A DNA stretch of 64,000 nucleotides from assembly GCF_014192285.1 (NCBI RefSeq), contig NZ_JACHXQ010000001.1, forward strand, positions 1 to 64,000. Direction: 5' to 3'. The notes under the pieces are model-generated. The model did not search any database and was not told the origin of the DNA. It worked only from the letters and a program-made list of their open reading frames with translations. Shown in pieces: positions 1-8,154 of the stretch. Made by a program: the position numbers and the translations under genes. Each line of letters starts with the position of its first letter. The first letter of the stretch is position 1. This DNA is from Halomonas fontilapidosi (GTDB taxonomy: Bacteria > Pseudomonadota > Gammaproteobacteria > Pseudomonadales > Halomonadaceae).

Positions 1-84
1 GGGACGCCCCGTTCTCTGCGGCGGCGACACGATGTCCTCAATGAGGGCCCAGCCGTTGTCGGAGATCTCGTAGCGTCCTGCCAT
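1..84 (-). CDS. IS5-family transposase, N-terminal 28 residues (partial)
   Basis: Twenty-eight codons are visible from an ATG at 84-82 to the window edge. The product begins MAGRYEISDNGWALIEDIVS and continues with PPQRTGRP, the typical start of IS5-family transposases (a DUF4096-type domain: M-x-x-R-Y-x-[LI]-[ST]-D followed by W-x-x-[IL]). The DDE catalytic domain would lie to the left of the window. Whether the transposase is intact cannot be judged. Confidence 0.75.
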   Translation of the reverse strand, partial: MAGRYEISDNGWALIEDIVSPPQRTGRP

Positions 85-144
85 GGGTCACCTATACTGC
101 TTCGGCATCGACGACATTAGCAGATTCGACTTTTCGGACAAAAC
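1..144 (-). mobile_element. End of an IS5-family insertion sequence (cut by window start)
   Basis: The 5' end of an IS5-family transposase gene reads leftward out of the window. The non-coding stretch after it contains CTTTTCGGACA (130-140), a motif I associate with IS5-family termini, and then CTAG at 145-148, which fits the CTAG/YTAR target duplication of this family. I infer the IS end at about position 144; the other end is outside the window, so the terminal repeats cannot be compared. It marks the left edge of the AT-rich polysaccharide island. Confidence 0.55.
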
Positions 145-261
145 CTAGGTCTCAAACTGCTCGCGGATGTCCTTGAGGCGTGTTCGGACCCGATTCTCCA
201 TGCTCTTGTTGCTGAATGAAGGCCCGTAGACAGTTACTGGCTGCGATGCTCCGTAGAACAT
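145..261 (-). CDS. Possible 38-residue small protein beside the IS end
   Basis: An ATG at 261-259, preceded by AAAGGA three bases upstream, opens a 38-codon frame ending at the TAG in the CTAG of the presumed IS target site. The product is basic in its second half (ENRVRTRLKDIREQFET) and has no family I recognise. The frame stays open upstream of the ATG for about 15 codons only, so it is not obviously the 3' end of a long broken gene. It may be a small gene, a gene end, or chance. Confidence 0.2.
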   Translation of the reverse strand: MFYGASQPVTVYGPSFSNKSMENRVRTRLKDIREQFET

Positions 262-296
262 AATTCCTTTATAGAACCGTATCGATAGGCTTAAAC

Positions 297-983
297 ATGG
301 CTTGCATCATTGAGTTTACCGGTAAACCCGGTTCCGGAAAAACGCACTACTGCAGAGAGCTTGTTAGGCGCACTGATGAAGAGAGTATTCATCATCGAGT
401 CAAAGTGATGTTGTTCAGCGGTCAACGGAAATTTAAATATCCGTTGAAGATCATCTCCTGTTTCGAGTGTCTAGTTGCATCAAGGGCTCATGCATTAAAG
501 ATTGTAAAAAAAATTAACAATGCACTGTCAGGGGTAAACAAAAGAAGGTTGGTTTCAACTATTGTCAACGCGGCATATATCGACTTCAACCTGCGTCGAG
601 CCCTTCGGGATCATGATATAGTCATTCTTGACCAAGGCTTCGTTCAGCTATGCTGGGCAAATATTCATGACGAAAACATTGAAGAAGTTAAGTCCATGCT
701 ACAAACGCTTTACGAGCCATATGCTGATCACGTTGTTTTGATTTCCTATATTCATGCGTCTGGAGAAGTCTTTGAAGCTAACCTGGCTACCAGGCCTGAC
801 CTATTGGATAAATGTAATGACCAAGTTAACTTCTTTGATGAAACCACATTTTTAGGCTTGGTTGGGGAGGCCTGTATGTCGAACCGACTTGATTTGATCA
901 GACTCCATAATAATTATTATGGTAGCGCCGATGTTGGGAGGGTGTTTTCTCGGATCGAAGCGGCTTGCTGCGCCAGTCAATGA
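297..983 (+). CDS. P-loop NTPase / nucleotide-kinase-like protein
   Basis: A 228-residue soluble protein with a clear Walker A motif, GKPGSGKT (residues 9-16), right at the N terminus, and a hydrophobic strand ending in Asp (HDIVILDQG, near residue 105) as a plausible Walker B. The layout resembles small nucleoside/nucleotide kinases, but I cannot assign a substrate. It sits directly before a glycosyltransferase gene at the start of the polysaccharide island and shares its AT-rich composition, so a role in precursor supply or modification is possible but not shown. The nearest alternative start codons would remove the P-loop, so the ATG at 297 is preferred. Confidence 0.7.
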   Translation: MACIIEFTGKPGSGKTHYCRELVRRTDEESIHHRVKVMLFSGQRKFKYPLKIISCFECLVASRAHALKIVKKINNALSGVNKRRLVSTIVNAAYIDFNLRRALRDHDIVILDQGFVQLCWANIHDENIEEVKSMLQTLYEPYADHVVLISYIHASGEVFEANLATRPDLLDKCNDQVNFFDETTFLGLVGEACMSNRLDLIRLHNNYYGSADVGRVFSRIEAACCASQ

Positions 984-1027
984 GTCTATCCAGCCATGCG
1001 TTTTTCTTATACGAATAGGTCATCCCT

Positions 1028-2206
1028 ATGGATTTAGGTAAAGTAAATTCTCAGCCAGTGGTCGTGACAGCGATAACATCACATGTGAGTGCAGTCCTGA
1101 TAAGAGGGCAGTTAAAGTATATAAAGGATAATAATTTTTTGCCAGTTTTGGTCTCGTCACCAGGTCAAAGTGTCAGAGACCTTGCTGCCGTAGAAGGGGT
1201 ACAGCTCTATGAAATCCCTATGGAGCGTGAGCCCAGTCTCTTTAAGGACATTGGTTCCTTGTTTCGTTTGATCATGCTTTTCATTCGGCTACGTCCCGCT
1301 ATTGTCAATGCGGGAACTCCGAAAGCCGGTTTTCTGTGCATGATAGCTTCTTTCGTTTGCCGAGTTCCTGGAAGAGTCTATACAATAAGAGGATTTCGCC
1401 ATGAGTCATTATCTGGTGTTCGCTGCTGGCTGATGAAATGTTGCGAAAAGTTATCCTGCACGCTATCTAACAAAGTTGTATGCATCAGTTCGAGTGTTGC
1501 CTTGCAGGGACTAAATGAAAAAATATTGAAGGAGGAGAGCTATCAGCTGAACGGGATAGGCAGCAGCAATGGTTTGAACCTGGATAGGTTCGACCCTACG
1601 CGCACGGACTTGACTCCTGTTAATAAAATAAAAGAAAACATTGGTTTCAAGAATGACAATTTCATCATTGGTTTTGTCGGTCGAATTGTTGACAGAAAAG
1701 GGGTGGATGAACTCGTTGATGCATTCTTGAGACTAAACTCACAATATCCCCATACTCGACTTCTTCTTATTGGCCCCTATGAGGCTGAACAGAGCGTTTC
1801 GGACGTCACACTCGACAGAATAGAAAGCCACGTAAATATCACCAGGCTTGGGTTCGTAGAGGATGTCGAGAATTATTATCGCATAATGGACCTGTTTGTT
1901 CTTCCTGCCCATTGGGAAGGATTCGGAAATGTACTTATTGAAGCGGCGGCTATGGAAGTCCCTGTCATCGCATGTAATGTGAATGGAACCAAAGATGCTG
2001 TATCCGATGGCTTTAATGGCATGCTTGTGCCGCCGAAAGACGTAGATGCCCTGCACGATGCAATAAGATCTTACATCCTTGACGGTGAGCTCAGGTATGA
2101 ACACGGTCGGAACGGACGCCTCTGGGCGCAAAAATTCAGTAATGTCCTCATCTGGGAAGACCTTCTCAAGTTATATCGGTCATTGTTGACCATCAAGAAT
2201 GCTTGA
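1028..2206 (+). CDS. Glycosyltransferase family 4 (GT-B fold)
   Basis: A 392-residue GT4-type retaining glycosyltransferase. It has the N-terminal acceptor-side Rossmann domain, the C-terminal motif GFVGRIVDRKGVDELV (residues 215-230) and the EX7E signature with Glu297 and Glu305 in HWEGFGNVLIEAA. This C-terminal half resembles PglA, CapM and WbaZ-type enzymes, which add the second sugar to an undecaprenyl-diphosphate-linked sugar. Donor and acceptor cannot be read from sequence. It is the only recognisable glycosyltransferase in the window, so others must be encoded outside it. It follows the P-loop gene after 44 bases and is probably cotranscribed. Confidence 0.9.
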   Translation: MDLGKVNSQPVVVTAITSHVSAVLIRGQLKYIKDNNFLPVLVSSPGQSVRDLAAVEGVQLYEIPMEREPSLFKDIGSLFRLIMLFIRLRPAIVNAGTPKAGFLCMIASFVCRVPGRVYTIRGFRHESLSGVRCWLMKCCEKLSCTLSNKVVCISSSVALQGLNEKILKEESYQLNGIGSSNGLNLDRFDPTRTDLTPVNKIKENIGFKNDNFIIGFVGRIVDRKGVDELVDAFLRLNSQYPHTRLLLIGPYEAEQSVSDVTLDRIESHVNITRLGFVEDVENYYRIMDLFVLPAHWEGFGNVLIEAAAMEVPVIACNVNGTKDAVSDGFNGMLVPPKDVDALHDAIRSYILDGELRYEHGRNGRLWAQKFSNVLIWEDLLKLYRSLLTIKNA

Positions 2207-2586
2207 CGTATACCCCCTCATATTTTTCTGCACAGTCGTAATTAGTGATCTTAATCTCATTACACACTGATCTCCTGCCAATATGGATAATCCATCTCGA
2301 TCTCTTGCAAGGACACATTGAGAGTAGATGCGCTTTTTATATGGCTGTCGTAGTTCGCTAAGTATGAGAAAAATAGTGTACGCAAGAAATAGTAGAATAA
2401 TGTAACATTGTGTATGTGAGTATGTTTCGCTTTGTATTCTCAGGCGTCGTCTCAGAACTTATTATTACTTGGTGATGGCTTCACCCTGGTTATCAAAGAA
2501 GAAATTCCACGGACCATTGGGCTCGAGCGGTAGCCATTCCCGTTGACAGGCTACCGGGCCTCACTTCGATAGGGATTGAGAATCTC
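2207..2586. other. AT-rich non-coding gap before rmlB
   Basis: 380 bases with no convincing reading frame. The first 300 bases are AT-rich and contain no promoter I would defend. The last 60 bases carry the ops-like hairpin listed separately. The gap splits the two upstream genes from the rml operon, so a new transcription unit probably starts here. Confidence 0.6.
2528..2556 (+). promoter_or_regulatory. ops/JUMPstart-like hairpin in the rmlB leader
   Basis: Perfect 8-bp inverted repeat CGGTAGCC (2528-2535) and GGCTACCG (2549-2556) around a 13-nt loop, about 30 bases before the rmlB start. The top strand reads GCGGTAGC, identical to the core of the ops element (GGCGGTAGCGTG) that recruits the antiterminator RfaH in enterobacterial polysaccharide operons. 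The flanks differ from the full ops consensus. Location in the leader of a polysaccharide operon fits. RfaH control is inference; the hairpin itself is seen. Confidence 0.4.
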
Positions 2587-3651
2587 ATGAGATACTTGCT
2601 GACAGGCGGCGCAGGCTTCATTGGATCATCAGTGATTCGGCACCTCATAGCCAATACTTCCCATCACGTTGTCAACGTAGATAAGTTAACTTATGCAGGA
2701 AACATGGAGTCTCTGCTGGAAGTATCGAATAGCTCACGCTACGCGTTTGAGCGCGTAGATATCTGTGATGCTGAAGAACTGGAAAGGGTATTCTCTACGT
2801 ACAAACCTGATGTTGTCATGCACCTTGCTGCCGAGAGTCATGTCGATCGCTCAATTGATAGCCCGGCAGCTTTTGTTGAAACAAATATAATTGGTACCTA
2901 TCATTTGCTTGAAGTGTCAAGACGCTACTGGCTGAAACTCAGCGCCGCGAAGAGAGGGACCTTTAGATTTTTACATGTTTCTACGGATGAAGTGTTCGGT
3001 GATCTCGGTCAAGCCAGGGAGCGGTTTACAGAAACAAGCCGATATGCGCCAAGTTCACCGTATTCTGCCAGTAAGGCGAGCGCAGATCATCTGGTTCGTG
3101 CTTGGCAACGGACTTATGGTTTGCCGACTCTCATCACAAACTGCTCGAACAACTATGGCCCTTATCATTACCCTGAGAAGATGATTCCATTGATGATATT
3201 GAATGCCCTGGAGTGCAAGCCGCTACCCGTATATGGACAAGGCCTGCAAGTGCGTGACTGGCTCTATGTGGAAGATCATGCTCGTGCACTTTGCACAGTG
3301 ATGGAAAAGGGGAAACCTGGAGAAACCTATAATATTGGTGGAAATAATGAAAAAAGGAATATTCAAGTTGTCGAGGAAATTTGCGACTTACTGGACCTGA
3401 TACATCCAGCCTCCCGACCATACCGTAGTCTGATCGAATATGTTGATGACCGGCCTGGGCATGATTATCGCTACGCCATTGATCCAGGAAAGTGCCATTC
3501 AGAATTGGGCTGGTCACCTAGCGAAACATTTGAATCAGGATTAAGGAAGACTGTTGCGTGGTATCTTGACAACCTTGAATGGTGCCGGCGAGTACAAGAA
3601 GGAAAATATCAAAGGAATCGACTTGGAATTTCAGGGGCGGAGGTAGCATGA
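2587..3651 (+). CDS. rfbB: dTDP-glucose 4,6-dehydratase
   Basis: Converts dTDP-glucose to dTDP-4-keto-6-deoxy-glucose with bound NAD+. The 354-residue protein is a full-length extended SDR: NAD-binding TGGAGFIG (6-13), STDEVFG with Thr133-Asp134-Glu135 at the dehydratase active site, and YSASK with Tyr159 and Lys163. The stop overlaps the next start as ATGA, so rfbB and rfbA are translationally coupled. rmlC and rmlD do not follow, which argues that the keto sugar goes to the aminotransferase two genes downstream and not to rhamnose. Confidence 0.97.
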   Translation: MRYLLTGGAGFIGSSVIRHLIANTSHHVVNVDKLTYAGNMESLLEVSNSSRYAFERVDICDAEELERVFSTYKPDVVMHLAAESHVDRSIDSPAAFVETNIIGTYHLLEVSRRYWLKLSAAKRGTFRFLHVSTDEVFGDLGQARERFTETSRYAPSSPYSASKASADHLVRAWQRTYGLPTLITNCSNNYGPYHYPEKMIPLMILNALECKPLPVYGQGLQVRDWLYVEDHARALCTVMEKGKPGETYNIGGNNEKRNIQVVEEICDLLDLIHPASRPYRSLIEYVDDRPGHDYRYAIDPGKCHSELGWSPSETFESGLRKTVAWYLDNLEWCRRVQEGKYQRNRLGISGAEVA

Positions 3652-4523
3652 GCATGAAAGGTATCATTCTAGCAGGAGGTTCCGGTACACGACTCTATCC
3701 CATAACGATGGGCATTTCTAAACAATTACTCCCCATCTATGATAAACCAATGATCTATTATCCATTGTCCGTGTTAATGCTGGCTGGTATTCAGGATATC
3801 TTGATTATTACCACGCCCGACGAACAGTATTGTTTCCAGAGGCTTCTGGGAGATGGCAAACAATTTGGGCTTAATCTTTCCTATGCTATTCAACCTAGCC
3901 CTGATGGTCTGGCCCAAGCGTTCATTATCGGCGAGCATTTTATTGGAGATGATAGAGTCTGCCTTGTGCTGGGGGATAATATATTTTATGGGCAAGGATT
4001 TTCGCCCTTACTCAGAGAAACAGCTAGCCGTACTGAGGGAGCCACTGTGTTTGGATATCTTGTAAAGGATCCAGAGCGCTTTGGTGTCGTAGAATTCGAT
4101 GAAAATAGACGCGTTATATCCATTGAAGAAAAGCCGGAAAATCCTAAATCACGCTTTGCGGTTACAGGTTTATATTTTTACGATAATGATGTGGTTGAGC
4201 TTGCCAAGCTTGTAAAGCCTTCAGGTCGGGGAGAGCTGGAAATTACATCTATTAACCAGAGCTATCTCTCTAAAAAAAGCTTGAAGGTTGAGGTGCTAGG
4301 TCGTGGTTTTGCATGGTTGGATACGGGAACGCATGAGAGCTTACTTGAAGCCTCCCAGTTTGTTGAAACAATTGAAAAGCGACAGGGATACAAGGTTGCA
4401 TGCCTTGAAGAAATTGCTTTTAACAATGGTTGGTTGACGGTCAATGATCTTACCAAAGCCGGTAGTTCCCTTTCAAAGAACGGTTATGGTCAGTATCTTC
4501 TGGATATAGTGAGTGAGCTATGA
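3648..4523 (+). CDS. rfbA: Glucose-1-phosphate thymidylyltransferase
   Basis: Makes dTDP-glucose from dTTP and glucose 1-phosphate, the step before RfbB. The 291-residue length and the nucleotide-binding GGSGTRLYP (10-18) followed by [15 protein letters not shown] are typical of RmlA. The ATG at 3648 is chosen because it sits 4 bases inside the rfbB stop (ATGA), follows GGCGGAGG, and gives the normal family N terminus; an upstream in-frame start would add 23 unrelated residues. Its stop overlaps the aminotransferase start in the same way. Confidence 0.97.
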   Translation: MSMKGIILAGGSGTRLYPITMGISKQLLPIYDKPMIYYPLSVLMLAGIQDILIITTPDEQYCFQRLLGDGKQFGLNLSYAIQPSPDGLAQAFIIGEHFIGDDRVCLVLGDNIFYGQGFSPLLRETASRTEGATVFGYLVKDPERFGVVEFDENRRVISIEEKPENPKSRFAVTGLYFYDNDVVELAKLVKPSGRGELEITSINQSYLSKKSLKVEVLGRGFAWLDTGTHESLLEASQFVETIEKRQGYKVACLEEIAFNNGWLTVNDLTKAGSSLSKNGYGQYLLDIVSEL

Positions 4524-5644
4524 TTCCTGTCGTCCGCCCTTACCTCCCTGACCGAAGAAAGCTTGACTCATATATTGATAAAATATACCAAAGTAAACAA
4601 TTGACAAATAATGGAGGGCTGGTCAAGGAGTTGACCTCAAGGCTGGAAGAATATCTCGGTGTAAAACATCTGCTTTTGGTCAACAACGGTACTCTAGCAC
4701 TCCAGGTTGCCTATACAACCTTCGGCCTAGGAGTGGAAAAATGTATAGATGAAGCCATAACCACTCCGTTTACCTTTATTGCTACAGCGAGTTCATTGAA
4801 ATGGCAAGGGATCAACCCCGTATTTACAGATATCAATCGGGACACTTGGTGCCTGGATCCAGAGTGTGTAAAAAAGGGTATCACTGACAGGACCCGCCTA
4901 GTAGTTCCCGTACACGTTTTTGGAAACGGTTGTGAAGTTGAGGAGCTGGAGAAGATTGCCCAACAGTATGGTGTCAAGGTTATTTACGATGCAGCACATG
5001 CGTTTGGTGTAAAATATAATGACAAAAGTTTACTCGCTTACGGTGATGCATCCGCTGTGAGTTTCCATGCGACTAAGCTGTTTCATACGATAGAAGGTGG
5101 TGCCATTATCTTCAAAAACCCCGAAGACCATGATTACGCTTCAGAGATAATCAATTTCGGCATGACAAAAGATTCGAATATAGAGTCTCTCGGCATTAAC
5201 TGCAAAATGAATGAATTCCAGGCTGCCATGGGCCTCTGCGTTCTTGAGGATATTGATAACATAATCGCCATCCGTGAAGAAATATTTTACCGATACAAGA
5301 AGGTGTTGACTGACTGGGTTGGATTTCAGGTTCTAAATGACAAGATTACAATAAACTACTCATATTTTCCTATATTGTTATCTAGCGAGTCTGAGGTGGT
5401 AAGGGTACGAGATGCCCTAGAGTCTAATGGTATCTTTCCAAGAAGATATTTCCACCCCTCCTTGGATACGCTGAATCTTCCTGGGTTTGATAATAGTCAT
5501 TGCGACGTGTCAAGAATGGTTTCTCGGCGTGTGCTATGCTTACCCATTTTCTTTGGGTTAAGTGTCAACCAGGTAGACTCCATTTGTTCAATCATTAAGT
5601 CGGCCTTGTCAAGGACGCCTGTGATTGACCAACCATGTTTTTAA
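4520..5644 (+). CDS. DegT/DnrJ/EryC1 sugar aminotransferase, VioA-type
   Basis: A 374-residue PLP-dependent sugar-nucleotide aminotransferase. The Schiff-base lysine is Lys186 in [15 protein letters not shown] and the pyridine-N-binding Asp is Asp157 in IYDAAHAFG. The [14 protein letters not shown] motif is typical of the VioA/QdtB/FdtB branch acting on dTDP-keto-6-deoxy sugars. With rfbA-rfbB immediately upstream and no 3,4-ketoisomerase gene, the likely product is dTDP-4-amino-4,6-dideoxy-glucose (VioA reaction). The C3 or galacto alternatives cannot be excluded. Translationally coupled to rfbA through ATGA. Confidence 0.85.
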   Translation: MIPVVRPYLPDRRKLDSYIDKIYQSKQLTNNGGLVKELTSRLEEYLGVKHLLLVNNGTLALQVAYTTFGLGVEKCIDEAITTPFTFIATASSLKWQGINPVFTDINRDTWCLDPECVKKGITDRTRLVVPVHVFGNGCEVEELEKIAQQYGVKVIYDAAHAFGVKYNDKSLLAYGDASAVSFHATKLFHTIEGGAIIFKNPEDHDYASEIINFGMTKDSNIESLGINCKMNEFQAAMGLCVLEDIDNIIAIREEIFYRYKKVLTDWVGFQVLNDKITINYSYFPILLSSESEVVRVRDALESNGIFPRRYFHPSLDTLNLPGFDNSHCDVSRMVSRRVLCLPIFFGLSVNQVDSICSIIKSALSRTPVIDQPCF

Positions 5645-5791
5645 TATCGAATGATCAATATGGTGTGCTTAAAATACGACGAACTGGCCGGCCCTAAAGA
5701 ACTATTCCATAGCTATTATAAATCGACCGGTGCATATTCTGGTTCTACATCCTTCTGAGAAAATGCAAAAATACCTAAGCGCGGGGGAACC

Positions 5792-8104
5792 ATGAAAAAT
5801 TCAGTGAACCAACACTATGCAGAGATAGACCTCGGGCGGCTATTCGGGCTGTTGATGGATCACAAGTGGCTAATCCTTTTTATAACTTTCTTGTTTTTTG
5901 TTTTCGGAGCAATTTATGCGACTCTCGCAACACCTATCTATAGAGGTGATGCACTCGTTCAGGTTGAACGTCGTGCCAGTGTAAATCCGCTTGAACAAAT
6001 GTCTGCAGTCGCTCGCGGTGATGAGCGCGAGAGCAGCACTGCTGCTGAGGTCCAGATACTTAAGTCACGCATGGTGCTGGGTCGCGTTGTAGATCGCCTT
6101 GGGCTAGATACAGAAGTTTTACCCAAATCTCTGCCAATTATTGGTAGTTATGTCCAGCGGATGGATATACCCAGACCATCGTTTGCCAACAATGACTTTG
6201 TGCTTGCAGGCTCACTCCCTGACTTTTTGCAGAAATATGCCCACTTGCCGGACTCTTTGCAAGAACATATTCGTCTTCCAAGCTTCCTCCAGACTCAATC
6301 TTTAGTTTGGGGAGGTGAGGAACTCGAGCTTGGTCGCCTCGAAGTGGCTGATTATCTTCGCGGTACCCCGATCATCCTTACTACTGCTGAAGACGGGCAC
6401 TATTCCCTGAGCCTTGGCGGAAAGACACCTAGAGACGTTGGCGAAAGTCAGGTTGGTGAAATTGCCAATTTCTTAGATGGTGATATTAAACTGCGGATTG
6501 CCTCCCTGGATGCTCCTGTGGGTGCCCAATTTACACTCTTTAGGCACTCTCGCGCCTTGGCTATACGAAATCTGGCTAACCGCTTTGATGTGGCGGAAGT
6601 AGGCGGATCACGTGACGCGAGCACCGGTATGCTCAAGCTTATGCTCACCGGTGTAGATCGAGAAGAGATTCAACGCTCGCTGAATGCAGTGGCAGAAACC
6701 TTTCTCAATCAGAATGTTCAACGTCAGTCTGCCGAAGTCGACGAAAGTCTAGCATTCCTGGAAGAGCAGGCACCTGCTCTTAGAACACAACTTCGTTCTG
6801 CCGAGGATAGCCTTAATGAATACCGCTCGAACCAGCATAGTGTCGACTTGACCTCTGAAGCACAGGCAGCTATTGAACAGTTTATCCAACTTGATAGTCA
6901 GTTAAATGAATTGGAGTTCAAAGAAGCCGATTTGGCTCAAAGGTTCACGAAAAACCATCCTGCCTATCAGTCTTTGCTTCGTCAGAAGCGACATCTGGAG
7001 TCTGAAAGAGCAGAGCTTAATGACAGAGTTGACGATCTTCCAGAAGCACAACAGGAAGTAGTCCGCCGTACCCGAGATGTAGAAGTCACTCAAGCTATCT
7101 ATGTCAATGTACTTAATCGTATGCAGGAGTTACAAGTCGCCCGTGCTGGTACTATAGGCAATGTGCGTATCATCGATCACGCCCAAGTAGACGCTAGGCC
7201 AATAGAGCCCAAGAAGCCCAGGGTCGTGATGCTGTCGACTATGTTAGGTGGCATGTTGGCAGTTAGTCTAGTTCTGGTTCGTGGAGTTTTGAATCGTGGG
7301 ATTGAACTTCCCGAGCAGCTTGAGGAAGCTGAGTTACCTGTCTACGCAACCGTGCCTTTTTCTAACGAACAAAAAAAGCTTGTCAAAAAGGTCAAGCATC
7401 GTCGAGATCGACATGCTTTTGATGTGATGGAAGACTTACTGGCCGAGCGTGTACCTACCGACATTGCGGTAGAGTCACTGCGTAGTCTTCGGACCAGCTT
7501 ACACTTCGCTATGCTCGAAAAGAAAGATAATCGATTGGTGATCACCAGCCCAACTCCGAATATCGGAAAGAGCTTCATTTCTGCCAATCTGGCTGCCATT
7601 TGTGCGCAGGCTGGCCAACGAGTACTGCTAGTTGATGCTGATATGAGGCGAGGGCACCTTCATCATCTATTCAATGATCGCAGCCATGGTGGGTTGTCCG
7701 AACTGTTAGTTGGCGATTCCCACTCTCATGATATTATTCGTCACAGTGGAATTGAAGGCCTAGACTATATTTCCCGTGGCCGAGTTCCACCCAATCCCTC
7801 TGAGCTACTTATGACATCATCATTTAGTCATTTTTGTGATGAGGTTTCTGAGCTATACGACCTGGTTATTTTTGATACGCCGCCAGTTCTTGCAGTTACG
7901 GATTCTTCCGTCATAGGAGCACTGTGTGGTACTTCCCTGCTCGTGGTACGCTTCCAGGTAAACCCAGTTAGGGAGGTCCTGCTGGCTGTGAAACAGCTCG
8001 AAAAATCTGGCGTTAAAGTTAGCGGTGCCATTCTCAACGCAATTGAGCGGAAAGCTGCTAATCGTTATGGTTATAGCTATGGTTATAATTATAAGTACAA
8101 GTAA
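5792..8104 (+). CDS. wzc: Wzc-type polysaccharide co-polymerase / tyrosine autokinase
   Basis: A 770-residue inner-membrane protein that controls polymer length and export in Wzy-dependent capsule systems. Visible parts: N-terminal Wzz domain with a membrane segment near 27-47, a long periplasmic coiled-coil region (about 310-440), a second membrane segment near 480-500, and a cytoplasmic BY-kinase with Walker A PTPNIGKS (587-594), Walker A' VDAD (614-617), Walker B VIFDTPP (692-698) and a Tyr-rich tail (YGYSYGYNYKYK). The periplasmic domain holds an unusual threefold 10-residue repeat, listed separately. The partner genes wza (export channel) and wzb (phosphatase) are not in the window. A strong GGGGGAA ribosome site precedes the ATG. 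Confidence 0.93.
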   Translation: MKNSVNQHYAEIDLGRLFGLLMDHKWLILFITFLFFVFGAIYATLATPIYRGDALVQVERRASVNPLEQMSAVARGDERESSTAAEVQILKSRMVLGRVVDRLGLDTEVLPKSLPIIGSYVQRMDIPRPSFANNDFVLAGSLPDFLQKYAHLPDSLQEHIRLPSFLQTQSLVWGGEELELGRLEVADYLRGTPIILTTAEDGHYSLSLGGKTPRDVGESQVGEIANFLDGDIKLRIASLDAPVGAQFTLFRHSRALAIRNLANRFDVAEVGGSRDASTGMLKLMLTGVDREEIQRSLNAVAETFLNQNVQRQSAEVDESLAFLEEQAPALRTQLRSAEDSLNEYRSNQHSVDLTSEAQAAIEQFIQLDSQLNELEFKEADLAQRFTKNHPAYQSLLRQKRHLESERAELNDRVDDLPEAQQEVVRRTRDVEVTQAIYVNVLNRMQELQVARAGTIGNVRIIDHAQVDARPIEPKKPRVVMLSTMLGGMLAVSLVLVRGVLNRGIELPEQLEEAELPVYATVPFSNEQKKLVKKVKHRRDRHAFDVMEDLLAERVPTDIAVESLRSLRTSLHFAMLEKKDNRLVITSPTPNIGKSFISANLAAICAQAGQRVLLVDADMRRGHLHHLFNDRSHGGLSELLVGDSHSHDIIRHSGIEGLDYISRGRVPPNPSELLMTSSFSHFCDEVSELYDLVIFDTPPVLAVTDSSVIGALCGTSLLVVRFQVNPVREVLLAVKQLEKSGVKVSGAILNAIERKAANRYGYSYGYNYKYK
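6215..6304 (+). repeat. Threefold 10-residue repeat inside Wzc
   Basis: Residues 142-171 of the Wzc-like protein read as three consecutive decapeptides starting LPDFLQ, LPDSLQ and LPSFLQ, each following the pattern L-P-x-x-L-Q-x4. The DNA copies are diverged, so the repeat is old or maintained by selection. It lies in the periplasmic Wzz-like domain, in a place where I do not expect repeats in classical Wzc. Confidence 0.7.
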
Positions 8105-8154
8105 AGAAAAGTCACAAAACGTACACTGATCGCCAAACTCCAAGGATTTTTGTC

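Noticed and set aside
2543..2571. TTGACA-like -35 box before rmlB
   Set aside because: At 17 bases the -10 position reads TCGATA, a poor match, and TTGACA overlaps the hairpin loop and arm.
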